64,000 nt of DNA. Source: Burkholderiales bacterium (GTDB lineage Bacteria; Pseudomonadota; Gammaproteobacteria; Burkholderiales; Burkholderiaceae_D). The stretch is taken from the NCBI GenBank assembly GCA_016177875.1, contig JACOUL010000041.1, forward strand, positions 1-64,000, read 5' to 3'. Below, in pieces: positions 42,744 to 51,788 of the stretch. The notes under the pieces are model-generated. The model worked only from the letters and a program-made list of their open reading frames with translations. It did no database searches and was not told the origin of the DNA. How positions within the stretch are numbered: position 1 is the first letter of the stretch; every line of letters starts with the position of its first letter. Position numbers and translations under genes: made by a program.

Positions 42744-43442
42744 ATGGCGACACGCATCCTGGTCATCGAAGACGAGCCGGCTATCGCCGATACGCTGACT
42801 TATGCTCTCTCGACCGAGGGTTTCGAACCGGTATGGTGCACCACCGGCGAAGCGGCGCTGGCGAGCTTGCGCCAATCGAATTTCGCGATGGCATTGCTCG
42901 ACGTCGGCCTGCCCGACATCAACGGTTTCGACCTGTTCAAGGAAATCCAGCGCCACTGGCCGCTGCCCATCGTCTTCCTGACGGCACGCTCGGGCGAGAT
43001 CGACCGCGTGGTCGGCCTCGAACTGGGCGCCGACGACTATATCTTGAAGCCCTTCAGCCCGCGCGAAGTCGTGGCGCGCGTGCGCATGGTGCTACGGCGA
43101 GCACAGCGCGCCGGCGCGCCGGCGGCCCCTGCTCCCGCGCCGGCAATGCAAGCGCCATTCACTGTCGATGAAGAACGCAAAGCGATCAGCTTCCACGGCC
43201 GCATGCTGGAACTGTCACGCACCGAATACCGCCTGCTGAAAACCCTGGTCGAACGCCCGGGCCGCGTGTACTCGCGCCAGGAATTGATGGACCAGGCGTG
43301 GGAACATCCCGATGTGAGCCTGGACCGCACGGTCGACGCGCACATCAAGCAGTTGCGCGCCAAGCTGCGCGAGATCGACCCCGGCAGCGATCCGATCCAG
43401 ACCCATCGCGGCCTGGGTTACTCGCTCAAAGAGGGCAAGTGA
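42744..43442 (+). CDS. creB: Response regulator CreB
   Basis: The 232-residue OmpR-type regulator has a receiver (ILVIEDEPAIADTL, Asp53 in LLDVGLPDINGF, Lys in YILKPFSP) and a winged-helix DNA-binding domain (LELSRTEYRLLKTLVERPG, VDAHIKQLRAKLREI). With creC behind it and creD and cre-tags nearby, CreB is the best name. CreB binds TTCAC-N6-TTCAC. ATG 42744 is used; the longer frame overlaps the cyclase gene. Its stop overlaps the creC start (GTGA). Confidence 0.92.
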   Translation: MATRILVIEDEPAIADTLTYALSTEGFEPVWCTTGEAALASLRQSNFAMALLDVGLPDINGFDLFKEIQRHWPLPIVFLTARSGEIDRVVGLELGADDYILKPFSPREVVARVRMVLRRAQRAGAPAAPAPAPAMQAPFTVDEERKAISFHGRMLELSRTEYRLLKTLVERPGRVYSRQELMDQAWEHPDVSLDRTVDAHIKQLRAKLREIDPGSDPIQTHRGLGYSLKEGK

Positions 43443-44881
43443 GCCGGCGCAACCGCATCTTCCTCGGCATCCTTGCGCTGTTTGCCGTGGTGGTCAGCGT
43501 GCTGCTGTACCGCGTCGCCGGCGACCTCGACACGCGTTACCGCGAATCCGCCGAGGAATCGCTGGTCGATACCGCGCATCTCCTGGCCGCCTTCATCGAA
43601 ACCGACATGCGCGAACTGAACGCAGCACCGCAGCACCTGCGCGCCGCCTTCGACAATGCCTATCGCCGCCGCTTCGAGGCGCGTATCTTCGGCATCACCA
43701 AACGTCGCGTCGACCTGCATGTCTACCTGACCGATGCCAATGGCAAGGTGATTTTCGATTCGGCCGGCCGCGCCGAAGGCGAGGATTACCGCGCCTGGCG
43801 CGACGTGCACAAGGTATTGGCCGGCGAATACGGCGCACGCACTACTCAGATTGATCCCGACAAGCCGGACTCCGCCGTCATGTACGTCGGCGCGCCGATC
43901 CGCGCGAACGACCGCATCGTCGGTGTGATCAGCGTCGGCAAGCCGGTCGCCAGCCATCGCGAACTGGTTGCCACCGCACGCGAAAAACTGCTGTCGGTCG
44001 GCATCATCACCCTGAGCGCCTTCGTCCTGCTGCTGCTGGTGGTGTCGGTCTGGCTGGCGCGGCCGTTCGGCTTGACCGCCGACCTGCTGCGGCTGGTGCG
44101 GCAGGAAGGCGTGCGTCATCCGCGCCGCCTGCTGCGGCGGCTGGCAACTGTGCTGCGGGCCGCTTATGCCGACATGCGCGACGCACTCGCCGGGCGCAGC
44201 TACACCGAGGAATACGTGCAGACCCTGACGCATGAATTGAAAAGCCCGCTGACCGCCATCCGCGGCGCCGCCGAACTGCTGCAGGAAGATATGCCGCCAG
44301 AGCAGCGCCGTCGCTTCGCCGGCAATATTCGCGAACAAGTGCAACGCCTGCAAAATCTGGCCGACCGCCTGCTGGAGCTGGCCAGCTTGGAAAAACGCCG
44401 CACCGTCGACGATGTGCAAGCGCTCGACATCGGCGACGTAGTGCGTGAAGCGGTGACCGCGGTGGAGCCGGCGGCGCAGCACAAAAAAGTCACGCTGCAG
44501 ACGCACATCACCGGCGCGGTGCGCCTGGAAGGCGATCCGTTCTTATTGCGGCAGGCGCTGATCAACCTGCTTGCCAACGCGCTCGACTACTCGCCGGCCG
44601 GCGGCACCATCCACCTGCACGCCCAGCTCACCGGCCGCCGCGCGGAAATTTCGGTGCGCGACCACGGTCCGGGCATACCGGACTACGCGCTGGACCGCGT
44701 GTTCGAACGCTTCTATTCTCTGCAGCGGCCCAACAACGGCAAGAAGAGCACCGGCCTGGGACTGGCCTTCGTGCGAGAGATCGCCCACTTGCACGGCGGC
44801 CAAGCCCATATTGCCAATCATCCGGAAGGCGGCGCGGTCGCGTCCATTATCCTGCCCGCGGCCGGCGCCACCACCAAATAG
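43439..44881 (+). CDS. creC: Sensor histidine kinase CreC
   Basis: The 480-residue kinase starts at GTG 43439, overlapping the creB stop. It has a first membrane helix (about 7-25), a periplasmic sensor of CreC type (SAVMYVGAPIRANDRIVGVI), a second helix (about 185-205), HisKA with TLTHELKSPLTAIRG (His265) and an HATPase (NLLANALDYSP, DHGPGIPDYAL, GLGLAFVREI). CreC phosphorylates CreB; its cue is linked to carbon metabolism or, in some bacteria, cell-wall stress. Its end overlaps the convergent hydrolase-like gene by 35 bases. Confidence 0.92.
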   Translation: MSRRNRIFLGILALFAVVVSVLLYRVAGDLDTRYRESAEESLVDTAHLLAAFIETDMRELNAAPQHLRAAFDNAYRRRFEARIFGITKRRVDLHVYLTDANGKVIFDSAGRAEGEDYRAWRDVHKVLAGEYGARTTQIDPDKPDSAVMYVGAPIRANDRIVGVISVGKPVASHRELVATAREKLLSVGIITLSAFVLLLLVVSVWLARPFGLTADLLRLVRQEGVRHPRRLLRRLATVLRAAYADMRDALAGRSYTEEYVQTLTHELKSPLTAIRGAAELLQEDMPPEQRRRFAGNIREQVQRLQNLADRLLELASLEKRRTVDDVQALDIGDVVREAVTAVEPAAQHKKVTLQTHITGAVRLEGDPFLLRQALINLLANALDYSPAGGTIHLHAQLTGRRAEISVRDHGPGIPDYALDRVFERFYSLQRPNNGKKSTGLGLAFVREIAHLHGGQAHIANHPEGGAVASIILPAAGATTK

Positions 44882-45344
44882 CCAGCGCCGCGACACTCAG
44901 CTCCAGCGCGAACGACCAGTGCAAGAAAAAATTCAGCCACCACGGCTGGTACAGTGCCGGCACCGTGAATAGCGAATATGCGCGATCGACGAACGGCGCC
45001 AGCCACCAGATGCGCCCGACGATACTGTCGAGCAGCATATGGCCGAAGCCGTTCAAGCAAAAAATGGCGACAAGCGAAGCGCAACGCTTGTCGCGCGCTG
45101 CGTAAAGCCAGATCGCCGAAGCCAGCAGCAATGCACTCCACGTGATCGGAAAATGCGTCCAGTAGGTATGGTGGTTATGCTGGCGCTGGTCGACCAGATA
45201 GAAATACAGCATATCGATATCCGGTGCGACCGCACCCAGCATGCCTGCCGCCAGGAAGCGCTTGGAAGAAACGCCGAACCGTTCGGCGCGGCGCTGCAAA
45301 AGCCGCGCCGCGATATAGCCGGCGGGAAGATGGCCGAAAAACAT
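44847..45344 (-). CDS. Metal-dependent hydrolase-like membrane protein (YdjM/DUF457 type)
   Basis: The 165-residue protein has about four membrane helices and the metal-binding pattern of the family: GHLPAGY at the start, VAPDIDML, and HNHHTYWTH. The biological role of the family is unclear (E. coli YdjM is SOS-induced). It begins six bases after the creD stop on the same strand and probably shares its transcript. Confidence 0.78.
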   Translation of the reverse strand: MFFGHLPAGYIAARLLQRRAERFGVSSKRFLAAGMLGAVAPDIDMLYFYLVDQRQHNHHTYWTHFPITWSALLLASAIWLYAARDKRCASLVAIFCLNGFGHMLLDSIVGRIWWLAPFVDRAYSLFTVPALYQPWWLNFFLHWSFALELSVAALAIWWWRRPRAG

Positions 45345-45350
45345 ATCGCA

Positions 45351-46739
45351 TCAGCCCTGAAGCGCCGCGTCGGCCGGCTTGCCGATTTGGTACCAGTCGA
45401 CCTTGCGGGTCGTGATCATGATCGCCGACAGCACGGCAAACAGCAGGATGCTGCCCATCACCAGCGCATTGTTTTCCGACTGCAGCAATCCGAACAGCAC
45501 GCCGTACAGCACGGTCAAGCCGGCGCCGAAGCCGAAACCGCGCATCCGGTTGCGCAACACGTGCGCCAAGTAAAAGCCGATCAGCAAGATGCATGCGCCG
45601 CTGGCAATCAGGTAGGCAAGCACGAATTGGATATGCTCGGACAAGCTGATCAACAACAGGAAAAAGAGCGCAAGCGCCAAACCCACCAGCACATATTGCA
45701 CCGGATGAATCGGCAAACGCTTCAACACTTCAAACAGGAAGAAAGCGGCAAAGGTCAGCGCGACGAACAGCAGGCCGTACTTCACGGCGCGATCCGCTTG
45801 CGAATAAATGTTGACCGGCTCGATGAAAGCCACGCCGAAGCTGTCGACCCTTTCAACGGACGACCCCGCGCCATTCTCGCCGGATTTGCGCGCAGTCTCC
45901 ATCCGTGTCAACTGCTGCTGCGCATTGGTCGCCAGCGCCGAAATATTCCATGTCGCGGAAAAGCCGTTCGACGTAATGCTGCGGTCCTTGGGCGAGGGCA
46001 GGAATTGTCCGCCGAACTGCGGATGCGGCCATTTCGATTTCAGCGTGACGCGATTGTTCTTGGCGACCGGCGTGAAGTGCAGACGCTCGATGCCGTCCAA
46101 TTCCAACCCGAAGGAAAACTTCACGTTCGCCGGCTGCTTCCAGTCGGTGATGTCCACGTTTGCATGCAAGCCGTCCTTGAAACTCGTCAATTTGCTGCCC
46201 TGCTCGAACTCGATCTGTTGCCCATTCCAGTCGATGCGCGGAATATTGCGAATGCCGCGCACGTCGCTGATCGACAAGGCGACAAACGGCTTGTCTAACG
46301 TAAGCCGCGAATCCGGCTTGGTGCGCTGGAAATCGGCCAGCGCCGGCAGCGTAAAATCGCCGGCGACTTGGTACTGGCCGCTGTAGATCAAGACCTTGTG
46401 TATGCCGCGATAACGGTTGTCGGTATCGATGCCGCCGCTGATCTGCAGATCATTCGGATACACCAGCAAACGGTGCGGCACCGCATGTTTTTCGATGCGA
46501 GTCTTCAGCGTCTCGCCCTGCACCGCTTCCTCGCGCTCGTATTCTTCAACATAGGGAATGACCAGCACCGGACCGACCACGGTCTGCTCGCGCACCGAAT
46601 CGGCGGAAATGGTACGCACCGCCTCTGCGCGAAACGCCATACGCTCGGCAATGGTGAATTGAATCATCATCAAGGGAATGCCGATCAATACGGTCAGCAC
46701 GCCCACGATCAGGAATTTGTGGATGAGGGATTTTTGCAT
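45351..46739 (-). CDS. creD: Inner-membrane protein CreD
   Basis: The 462-residue protein has one N-terminal helix, a periplasmic beta-rich domain (about 35-310) and five or six helices at the C-terminus (VKYGLLFVALTFAAFFLFEV, then GLALALFFLLL), the CreD layout. CreD is the main target of CreBC and is linked to colicin tolerance, biofilm and beta-lactam response in other bacteria. It runs on the opposite strand to creBC, whereas in E. coli it is directly downstream of creC. A cre-tag-like pair lies upstream. Confidence 0.92.
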   Translation of the reverse strand: MQKSLIHKFLIVGVLTVLIGIPLMMIQFTIAERMAFRAEAVRTISADSVREQTVVGPVLVIPYVEEYEREEAVQGETLKTRIEKHAVPHRLLVYPNDLQISGGIDTDNRYRGIHKVLIYSGQYQVAGDFTLPALADFQRTKPDSRLTLDKPFVALSISDVRGIRNIPRIDWNGQQIEFEQGSKLTSFKDGLHANVDITDWKQPANVKFSFGLELDGIERLHFTPVAKNNRVTLKSKWPHPQFGGQFLPSPKDRSITSNGFSATWNISALATNAQQQLTRMETARKSGENGAGSSVERVDSFGVAFIEPVNIYSQADRAVKYGLLFVALTFAAFFLFEVLKRLPIHPVQYVLVGLALALFFLLLISLSEHIQFVLAYLIASGACILLIGFYLAHVLRNRMRGFGFGAGLTVLYGVLFGLLQSENNALVMGSILLFAVLSAIMITTRKVDWYQIGKPADAALQG

Positions 46740-46785
46740 GGCAGTGTCCTGGTTGTGGAAGGCGCTGCCAGTGTAGAAATCTTGT

Positions 46786-46812
46786 GTGAAGTGTTGATGC
46801 GGGTTTTGTGAA
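46786..46812 (-). promoter_or_regulatory. Cre-tag-like TTCAC half-sites before creD
   Basis: On the minus strand TTCAC occurs twice, 22 bases apart from start to start, 47-73 bases before the creD ATG. The normal cre-tag repeats every 11 bases; here the middle position is degenerate (CGCAT), so the two outer half-sites are in phase on the same helix face. Confidence 0.5.
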
Positions 46813-46975
46813 ATTGAGGTGGAAAATCAGAGCTCTTCTCTCAAGAGAATGTCTCACGATAGAAATATTTGCAGTTGGTTGAATTTAACGCTTGCGCTGA
46901 CCGGAATACAACCAGCGCGGCAAAGCCGCAGCTTTCAGTTGTGTTTCCGTGTCGAGCAAAATGTTTATGGCATGC

Positions 46976-47392
46976 TCATTTTGCTGTCCCTTTGTCAGCC
47001 GCCCTTTTCGCGTCAAGCTCCTTGCGCATCTGTTCGTTCATTTTGATGAACTCGCCGACATATTGATCACATGCCTCTTTAGCACCGCCGCAAAGCACGT
47101 CCATCCCAATGAATAAATTCCCCTTCTCCTCAATAACTTGACGCTTCACTACGCTCGGAAATGACGGGTGCGATTGAGGTGCAAATGTCCAAACTCCCTC
47201 GTTTATCCCCTCAGGAACATGAACCACTTCCCAGCCTTCAGCGTTGCGCTTTAACTTAGCAAAGGGATCTTTACTGAGCGCGATATACGCGGACCGCGGC
47301 GATTCGTAGGGAATCTTTGTCTGCGTCTGGGCTTGCGCATTGACCGTTAATCCGACAGCAATGAGGAGGCTGGTTCGAAGCATGTGTGCCAT
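46976..47392 (-). CDS. Small exported protein, unknown
   Basis: The 138-residue protein begins with a signal peptide (MLRTSLLIAVGLTVNAQA from the third codon after the start) and a mature part with a Cys pair (DVLCGGAKEACDQY) and a charged Lys-rich end. I recognise no family. The start is at 47392 or 47383, neither with a good ribosome site. It is upstream of creD on the same strand, but the 236-base gap and the cre-like sites suggest separate transcription. Confidence 0.68.
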   Translation of the reverse strand: MAHMLRTSLLIAVGLTVNAQAQTQTKIPYESPRSAYIALSKDPFAKLKRNAEGWEVVHVPEGINEGVWTFAPQSHPSFPSVVKRQVIEEKGNLFIGMDVLCGGAKEACDQYVGEFIKMNEQMRKELDAKRAADKGTAK

Positions 47393-47681
47393 ATAACTTA
47401 AATTCTATCGAAACATAACGTCTGATCAACTCGGAAGCTTGTCTGTTCCACTGGACCGACGATTGCCTGAAAATCCGCGTGCCTACCGACTTTCGCGAAT
47501 CCCGCCAAGTTAAACGTCAAATAAAAATCAGTGAAAAGCGAACAGCCCGAACCGCGACTCAGTTTATGGCGAAATTGCCATTTCCGCAAATTTGAACGGC
47601 GCAAACGGCAGCTTTGAGGGCTCCCACGGAATGGTCTGCTTCGATCCAAAGTAGCCTTTCCCAGTCAGCACAAGCGGACGC

Positions 47682-48161
47682 TCAACCGCGTCGAGCCGCT
47701 TCGATCAGAGCTATGTCGATCTTTCCCATGTCCATCATAGCTTCGAACGCGCGCTTGGCCGCTGCTCGATCAGGATCGGTGATCGCGGCCGTCAGGGCGC
47801 GTGGCGTGATCTGCCACGACAGCCCCCACTTGTCCTTGCACCAGCCGCATGCGCTTTCTTGGCCGCCGTTTCCGACAATCGCGTTCCACAAGCGATCCGT
47901 TTCGACCTGGTCGTCGGTCGCAACCTGGAACGAGAATGCCTCGTTGTGCTTGAACGCCGGACCACCATTAAGGCCGAGACAAGGAATTCCCATTACCGTG
48001 AACTCGACCGTCAAGACATCGCCCTGCTTGCCCGAGGGATAGTCGCCTGGCGCGTGATGGACCGCCACCACCGCGCTGTCCGGGAACGTTTCGGCGTAGA
48101 ACTTTGCGGCGTCCAACGCGGTGCCGTCGTACCAGAGACAAATCGTGTTCTTGCTGACCAT
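47682..48161 (-). CDS. VOC family protein (PhnB / 3-dmu-9_3-mt type)
   Basis: The 159-residue protein is one VOC fold of the PhnB-like group (NTICLWYDGTALDAAKFYAE, GLNGGPAFKHNEAFSFQV, CGWCKDKWGLSWQITP). Members are metal-dependent or cofactor-free enzymes of varied function, often annotated as 3-demethylubiquinone methyltransferase by similarity only. ATG 48161 has AGGAGA six bases upstream and is chosen over the longer frame. The 289 bases between this gene and the next downstream one hold no gene I can support. Confidence 0.82.
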   Translation of the reverse strand: MVSKNTICLWYDGTALDAAKFYAETFPDSAVVAVHHAPGDYPSGKQGDVLTVEFTVMGIPCLGLNGGPAFKHNEAFSFQVATDDQVETDRLWNAIVGNGGQESACGWCKDKWGLSWQITPRALTAAITDPDRAAAKRAFEAMMDMGKIDIALIEAARRG

Positions 48162-48342
48162 CTTGGTTCTCCTAAGGAGGAACAGATACATACATTTAAG
48201 CTGCGCAGGCAGTCACGCTACTTTAGCAGCTTGTACCAGGGGGTGACGGAGCAGCCCAATGCCGAAGGGGCGGCATGCGGCTTCCGGCCGCAAACGGCAT
48301 CCTTCCTCTCCCGCTCACGTCATATTGTTTCCAGCCAAGCAC

Positions 48343-48358
48343 TTCACAAAAACTTCAC
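48343..48358 (+). promoter_or_regulatory. Perfect cre-tag before the VIT/exosortase operon
   Basis: TTCAC-AAAAAC-TTCAC matches the CreB box TTCAC-N6-TTCAC exactly, in the forward direction, about 97 bases before the VIT/VWA start. With creB and creC 4-5 kb away, direct control of this operon by CreB is likely. Confidence 0.75.
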
Positions 48359-48454
48359 ACCGATTTCAACCACCCTTCATAGCATCTCCTCCCTCCTCGG
48401 CGAACATTCCTCCTGACGCATCACCCGATGCCCACCACCCCAATGGAGATCGCC

Positions 48455-50452
48455 ATGACATGGATACGCCGACTGATCGCAGCATTTACCGCCGCGGCCT
48501 CGCTTGCCGCGCCTGCGGCGTGGGCGGATGAACCCGCCCGCAGCGACAAGATCGAAGCGCCCTACTTCTTCATCGGCAACGGCGATCCGTCGGTCGACCG
48601 GCTGCCGTTGAAATCCACAGCGGTGGACGTGAAGATCGCCGGCGTGATCGCCGACGTCACGGTGGTGCAGCGCTACAAGAATGAAGGCACGCGCCCGATC
48701 GAGGCGCGTTACGTATTTCCCGGTTCGACTCGTGCGGCTGTCTACGGCATGCGCATGCGTATCGGCGATCGGCTGATTGAAGCCGAGATCCGCGAAAAAC
48801 AGAAGGCGCGCGCCGAGTATGAAACCGCCAAGAAAAAAGGCAAGAGCGCATCGCTGCTGGAACAGCACCGCCCCAACGTATTCCAGATGAATGTCGCCAA
48901 CATCCTGCCGGGTGACGATATTGAAGTGGAACTGCGCTACACCGAAGTCCTGGTGCCGACCGATGCCAAATACCAGTTCGTGTTCCCGACCGTGGTCGGC
49001 CCGCGCTACAACGGCAATCCTTCCACCGGCAGCGGCACGCATGAAAAATGGCTGTCGCAACCGACGCAAGGCGCCGGGGAAGGACCCAAGTCCACGTTCG
49101 GCATGAAGCTCATGATCGACTCGCCTATCACGGTCAAGGAAGCCGCCTCCAGCACGCATCCGGTGCGCATCGCGCAACTGGATGGCCGCAAAACCGAAGT
49201 AACGCTGGCGCCGGCAGCCGCGCACGGCAATCGTGATTTCATCCTGGATTACCGCCTGGCCGGCAAGGGCATCGAATCCGGCGTGCTGCTGCACAAAGGC
49301 GCCGAGGAGAATTTTTTCCTGGCGCTAATCGAACCGCCGGCGCGCGTGACAACTGACGCAATCGTGCCGCGCGAATATATCTTCATCGTCGACATTTCTG
49401 GATCGATGCACGGCTTTCCGCTGGAGACTGCCAAGGTCTTGCTGCGCAAGCTGATCGGCGGCTTAAAGCCGAGCGATACCTTCAACGTCATGCTGTTCTC
49501 GGGCGATAACTCTATCCTCGCCCCGCAATCGCTGCCGGCCACCAAAGACAATATCGAGAAGGCGATCGATGTCGTCAACCGCCAGCAAGGCGGCGGCAGC
49601 ACGGAACTCTTGCCGGCGATGCGCCGCGCACTCGCCTTGCCGCGCGACGAGACGCGTGCCCGCAGCTTCGTGGTGGTGACCGACGGCTATGTCAGCGTCG
49701 AGAAAGAAGCATTCGATCTGGTGCGCGCCAATCTGAACCATGCCAACGTGTTCTCGTTCGGCATCGGCAGCTCGGTCAACCGTCACTTGATGGAAGGCTT
49801 GGCGCGCGCCGGCCAGGGAGAAGCTTTCATCATCACCAATGCGAGCGAGGCCGAGAAAGAAGCCGAACGCTTTCGGCGCTATATCGACAGCCCGGTGTGG
49901 ACACACCTCAAGCTCAAAATCGACGGGCTGGAAGTCTATGACTTGAACACCGAAACCCTGCCTGACTTGTTCGCGTCGCGCCCGGTGGTATTGATGGGCA
50001 AGTGGCGCGGCGAGCCGAAAGGATCGATCACCGTGCAAGGCCACGCCGGCAGCGGCATGGTCAGCCTATCGGTGCGCGTGGACGAAGGCCGCATTTCCGG
50101 CGACAGCGCCGCGCTGCGCTACCTGTGGGCACGCGACCGCATCGCCACTCTTGCCGACACCGGCAAACTCGGCGGTGCGTATGAAGAAACCGTCAAGACC
50201 ATCACCGCGCTGGGGCTGAAATACAAACTGCTCACCGATTACACTTCGTTCATCGCGATCGACCAGGTCGTGCGCAACACTGCGGGAAGCGAAGCCGTCG
50301 ACCAGCCGCAACCCATGCCGCAAGGCGTCAGCAATATGGCCGTGGGCAGTCATGTGCCAAGCACGCCGGAGCCGGAATTCTATGCCTTGATTGCCGTCGC
50401 CAGCGGCCTGGGCGCATGGCTGCGCCGCAGGAGAAAACATGCTGCGAAGTAA
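48455..50452 (+). CDS. VIT/VWA-domain surface protein with PEP-CTERM sorting tail
   Basis: The protein has about 665 residues. A signal peptide (MTWIRRLIAAFTAAASLAAP) is followed by an inter-alpha-trypsin VIT domain (about 35-165; DVKIAGVIADVTVVQRYKNE) and a VWA domain with a MIDAS motif (DISGSMHG, Asp312). The tail reads PEPEFY, then a hydrophobic helix, then RRRR: a PEP-CTERM signal for exosortase processing. Such proteins are envelope-anchored and of unknown function. ATG 48455 follows GGAGA. The exosortase gene overlaps its end by 14 bases, so this is probably its dedicated substrate. Confidence 0.9.
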   Translation: MTWIRRLIAAFTAAASLAAPAAWADEPARSDKIEAPYFFIGNGDPSVDRLPLKSTAVDVKIAGVIADVTVVQRYKNEGTRPIEARYVFPGSTRAAVYGMRMRIGDRLIEAEIREKQKARAEYETAKKKGKSASLLEQHRPNVFQMNVANILPGDDIEVELRYTEVLVPTDAKYQFVFPTVVGPRYNGNPSTGSGTHEKWLSQPTQGAGEGPKSTFGMKLMIDSPITVKEAASSTHPVRIAQLDGRKTEVTLAPAAAHGNRDFILDYRLAGKGIESGVLLHKGAEENFFLALIEPPARVTTDAIVPREYIFIVDISGSMHGFPLETAKVLLRKLIGGLKPSDTFNVMLFSGDNSILAPQSLPATKDNIEKAIDVVNRQQGGGSTELLPAMRRALALPRDETRARSFVVVTDGYVSVEKEAFDLVRANLNHANVFSFGIGSSVNRHLMEGLARAGQGEAFIITNASEAEKEAERFRRYIDSPVWTHLKLKIDGLEVYDLNTETLPDLFASRPVVLMGKWRGEPKGSITVQGHAGSGMVSLSVRVDEGRISGDSAALRYLWARDRIATLADTGKLGGAYEETVKTITALGLKYKLLTDYTSFIAIDQVVRNTAGSEAVDQPQPMPQGVSNMAVGSHVPSTPEPEFYALIAVASGLGAWLRRRRKHAAK

Positions 50453-51248
50453 ACTACTTACCTGGCACAGCCCGGCGTGGCTGCTTGGCATCCAGCTGAT
50501 TGCGCTCTGGCCGCACTGGATATGGATGACACGCCGCATGCTGGATGGATCGGACGAGCCGTGGGGCATGCTGGCGCTGCTGGCCATGATGGCGCTGGTG
50601 GCGGTCGACCGGCATCGATTAAGGGCACACCCGTCAGAGGCGATACTGGTGACGGCCGGGCTGCTCTCCCTTCTAGCGGCGTGGGGCACGGCTTATTTGC
50701 CGCCGATGATCGCGGCGGCGCTTGCCATGCTGGCCGTCGCCGCATTGATGGCAGGGCTCTTGCCCTTCGACCGTCCGCGCGCGCCGATCGCACTGCTGGC
50801 CTTGCTGGCGCTGCCGCTGACGGCATCGCTGAATTTTTATCTCGGTTATCCGCTGCGCTGGCTGTGCGGGCAAGGCAGCGCGGCGCTGCTGTCAGCCATC
50901 GGCTGGAACGTCACGGCGGAAGGCGCGGCCCTGCTGTGGAACGGCAAGATCATCCTGGTCGACGCGCCCTGCGCCGGCATTGCCATGCTGTGGGTCGGTC
51001 TGTTCACAGCCGCGCTCTTGTCTTATCTGCACCGGGCATCGCTGCTGCGCACTGCCATCAACGCGGTGGCGGCAATCGCGATCGTCTTGATCGGCAACAC
51101 CTTGCGCAACACTGCGCTGTTTTTCAAGGAATCGGGCATCGCCGATCTGCCGCACTGGACGCATGAAGGCATCGGCTTGCTGCTGTTCGCCTTCATGTTC
51201 CTGGCGATGTATTGGCTTTTTTCCTGGAGGTCACATGCGCCGCGCTGA
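50439..51248 (+). CDS. Exosortase (possibly XrtQ type)
   Basis: The 269-residue protein has about eight membrane helices and the exosortase active site: Cys178 in DAPCAGIAMLW, Arg223 in GNTLRNTALFF and His242 in LPHWTHEGIG. Exosortases are transpeptidase-like membrane enzymes that cut the PEP-CTERM tail and move the protein to the surface. Its start (AGGAGAAAAC then ATG) overlaps the end of the VIT/VWA gene. The subfamily name is from memory and should be treated as tentative. Confidence 0.88.
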   Translation: MLRSKLLTWHSPAWLLGIQLIALWPHWIWMTRRMLDGSDEPWGMLALLAMMALVAVDRHRLRAHPSEAILVTAGLLSLLAAWGTAYLPPMIAAALAMLAVAALMAGLLPFDRPRAPIALLALLALPLTASLNFYLGYPLRWLCGQGSAALLSAIGWNVTAEGAALLWNGKIILVDAPCAGIAMLWVGLFTAALLSYLHRASLLRTAINAVAAIAIVLIGNTLRNTALFFKESGIADLPHWTHEGIGLLLFAFMFLAMYWLFSWRSHAPR

Positions 51249-51786
51249 ATTCATCGCAATCTGGTTCGTCTTCGCACTGGCGCTCGCTGCGCTCTGGCCG
51301 CTGGCGCATACCGCGCCACACACACCGCCGGCGAAAGCGGGCAGCGTCGAATGGTGGGAAGGGCTATGGGCGCCGCAAAATACTTCACTGGTGAAGCTGC
51401 CGCTATCGCCGCTGGAGCAACGCTTCGCGCGCCAGTTCCCCGGACAGATCGGCAGATTCACCGATGGCCGGCGCGAATGGATCGTGCGCGTGATGGACAA
51501 GCCGACGCGCATGCTGCATCCGGCATCGGACTGCTTTCGGGGGATGGGCTATACGGTCGATCCGCCGCGCGTCAGAAGCGATGGGAAGGGCGAGCACTGG
51601 CGCTGCTTTACCGCGACACGTAAGGACACAAGCGGCGCAAAGCTGAAAGTGTGCGAGCGCATTTTCGATGCACGCGGCAAGCAATGGACCGATGCATCGT
51701 CCTGGTACTGGTCTGCGTTAATGGCGAAAGCCACGCAGGCGAGCGGGCCGTGGTGGGCAGTCACGCAAGTCGAACGGGGAGAATAG
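51235..51786 (+). CDS. Exosortase-associated (EpsI-like) protein
   Basis: The protein has about 183 residues: one N-terminal helix (RRAEFIAIWFVFALALAAL) and a periplasmic domain with conserved blocks RMLHPASDCFRGMGY, WRCFTA and WYWSAL. Proteins with this layout accompany exosortases, either as a fused or separate EpsI domain of unknown function. GGAGG precedes ATG 51235, which overlaps the exosortase end by 14 bases. Confidence 0.8.
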   Translation: MRRAEFIAIWFVFALALAALWPLAHTAPHTPPAKAGSVEWWEGLWAPQNTSLVKLPLSPLEQRFARQFPGQIGRFTDGRREWIVRVMDKPTRMLHPASDCFRGMGYTVDPPRVRSDGKGEHWRCFTATRKDTSGAKLKVCERIFDARGKQWTDASSWYWSALMAKATQASGPWWAVTQVERGE

Positions 51787-51788
51787 AC

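Noticed and set aside
45039-46298. 419-codon plus-strand frame opposite creD
   Set aside because: Shadow of creD and the hydrolase-like gene; Gln/Arg-rich sequence without any motif.
47393-47681. Possible gene between the VOC gene and the small exported protein
   Set aside because: Open frames are short, lack ribosome sites and show no family; I see only a possible decayed remnant.
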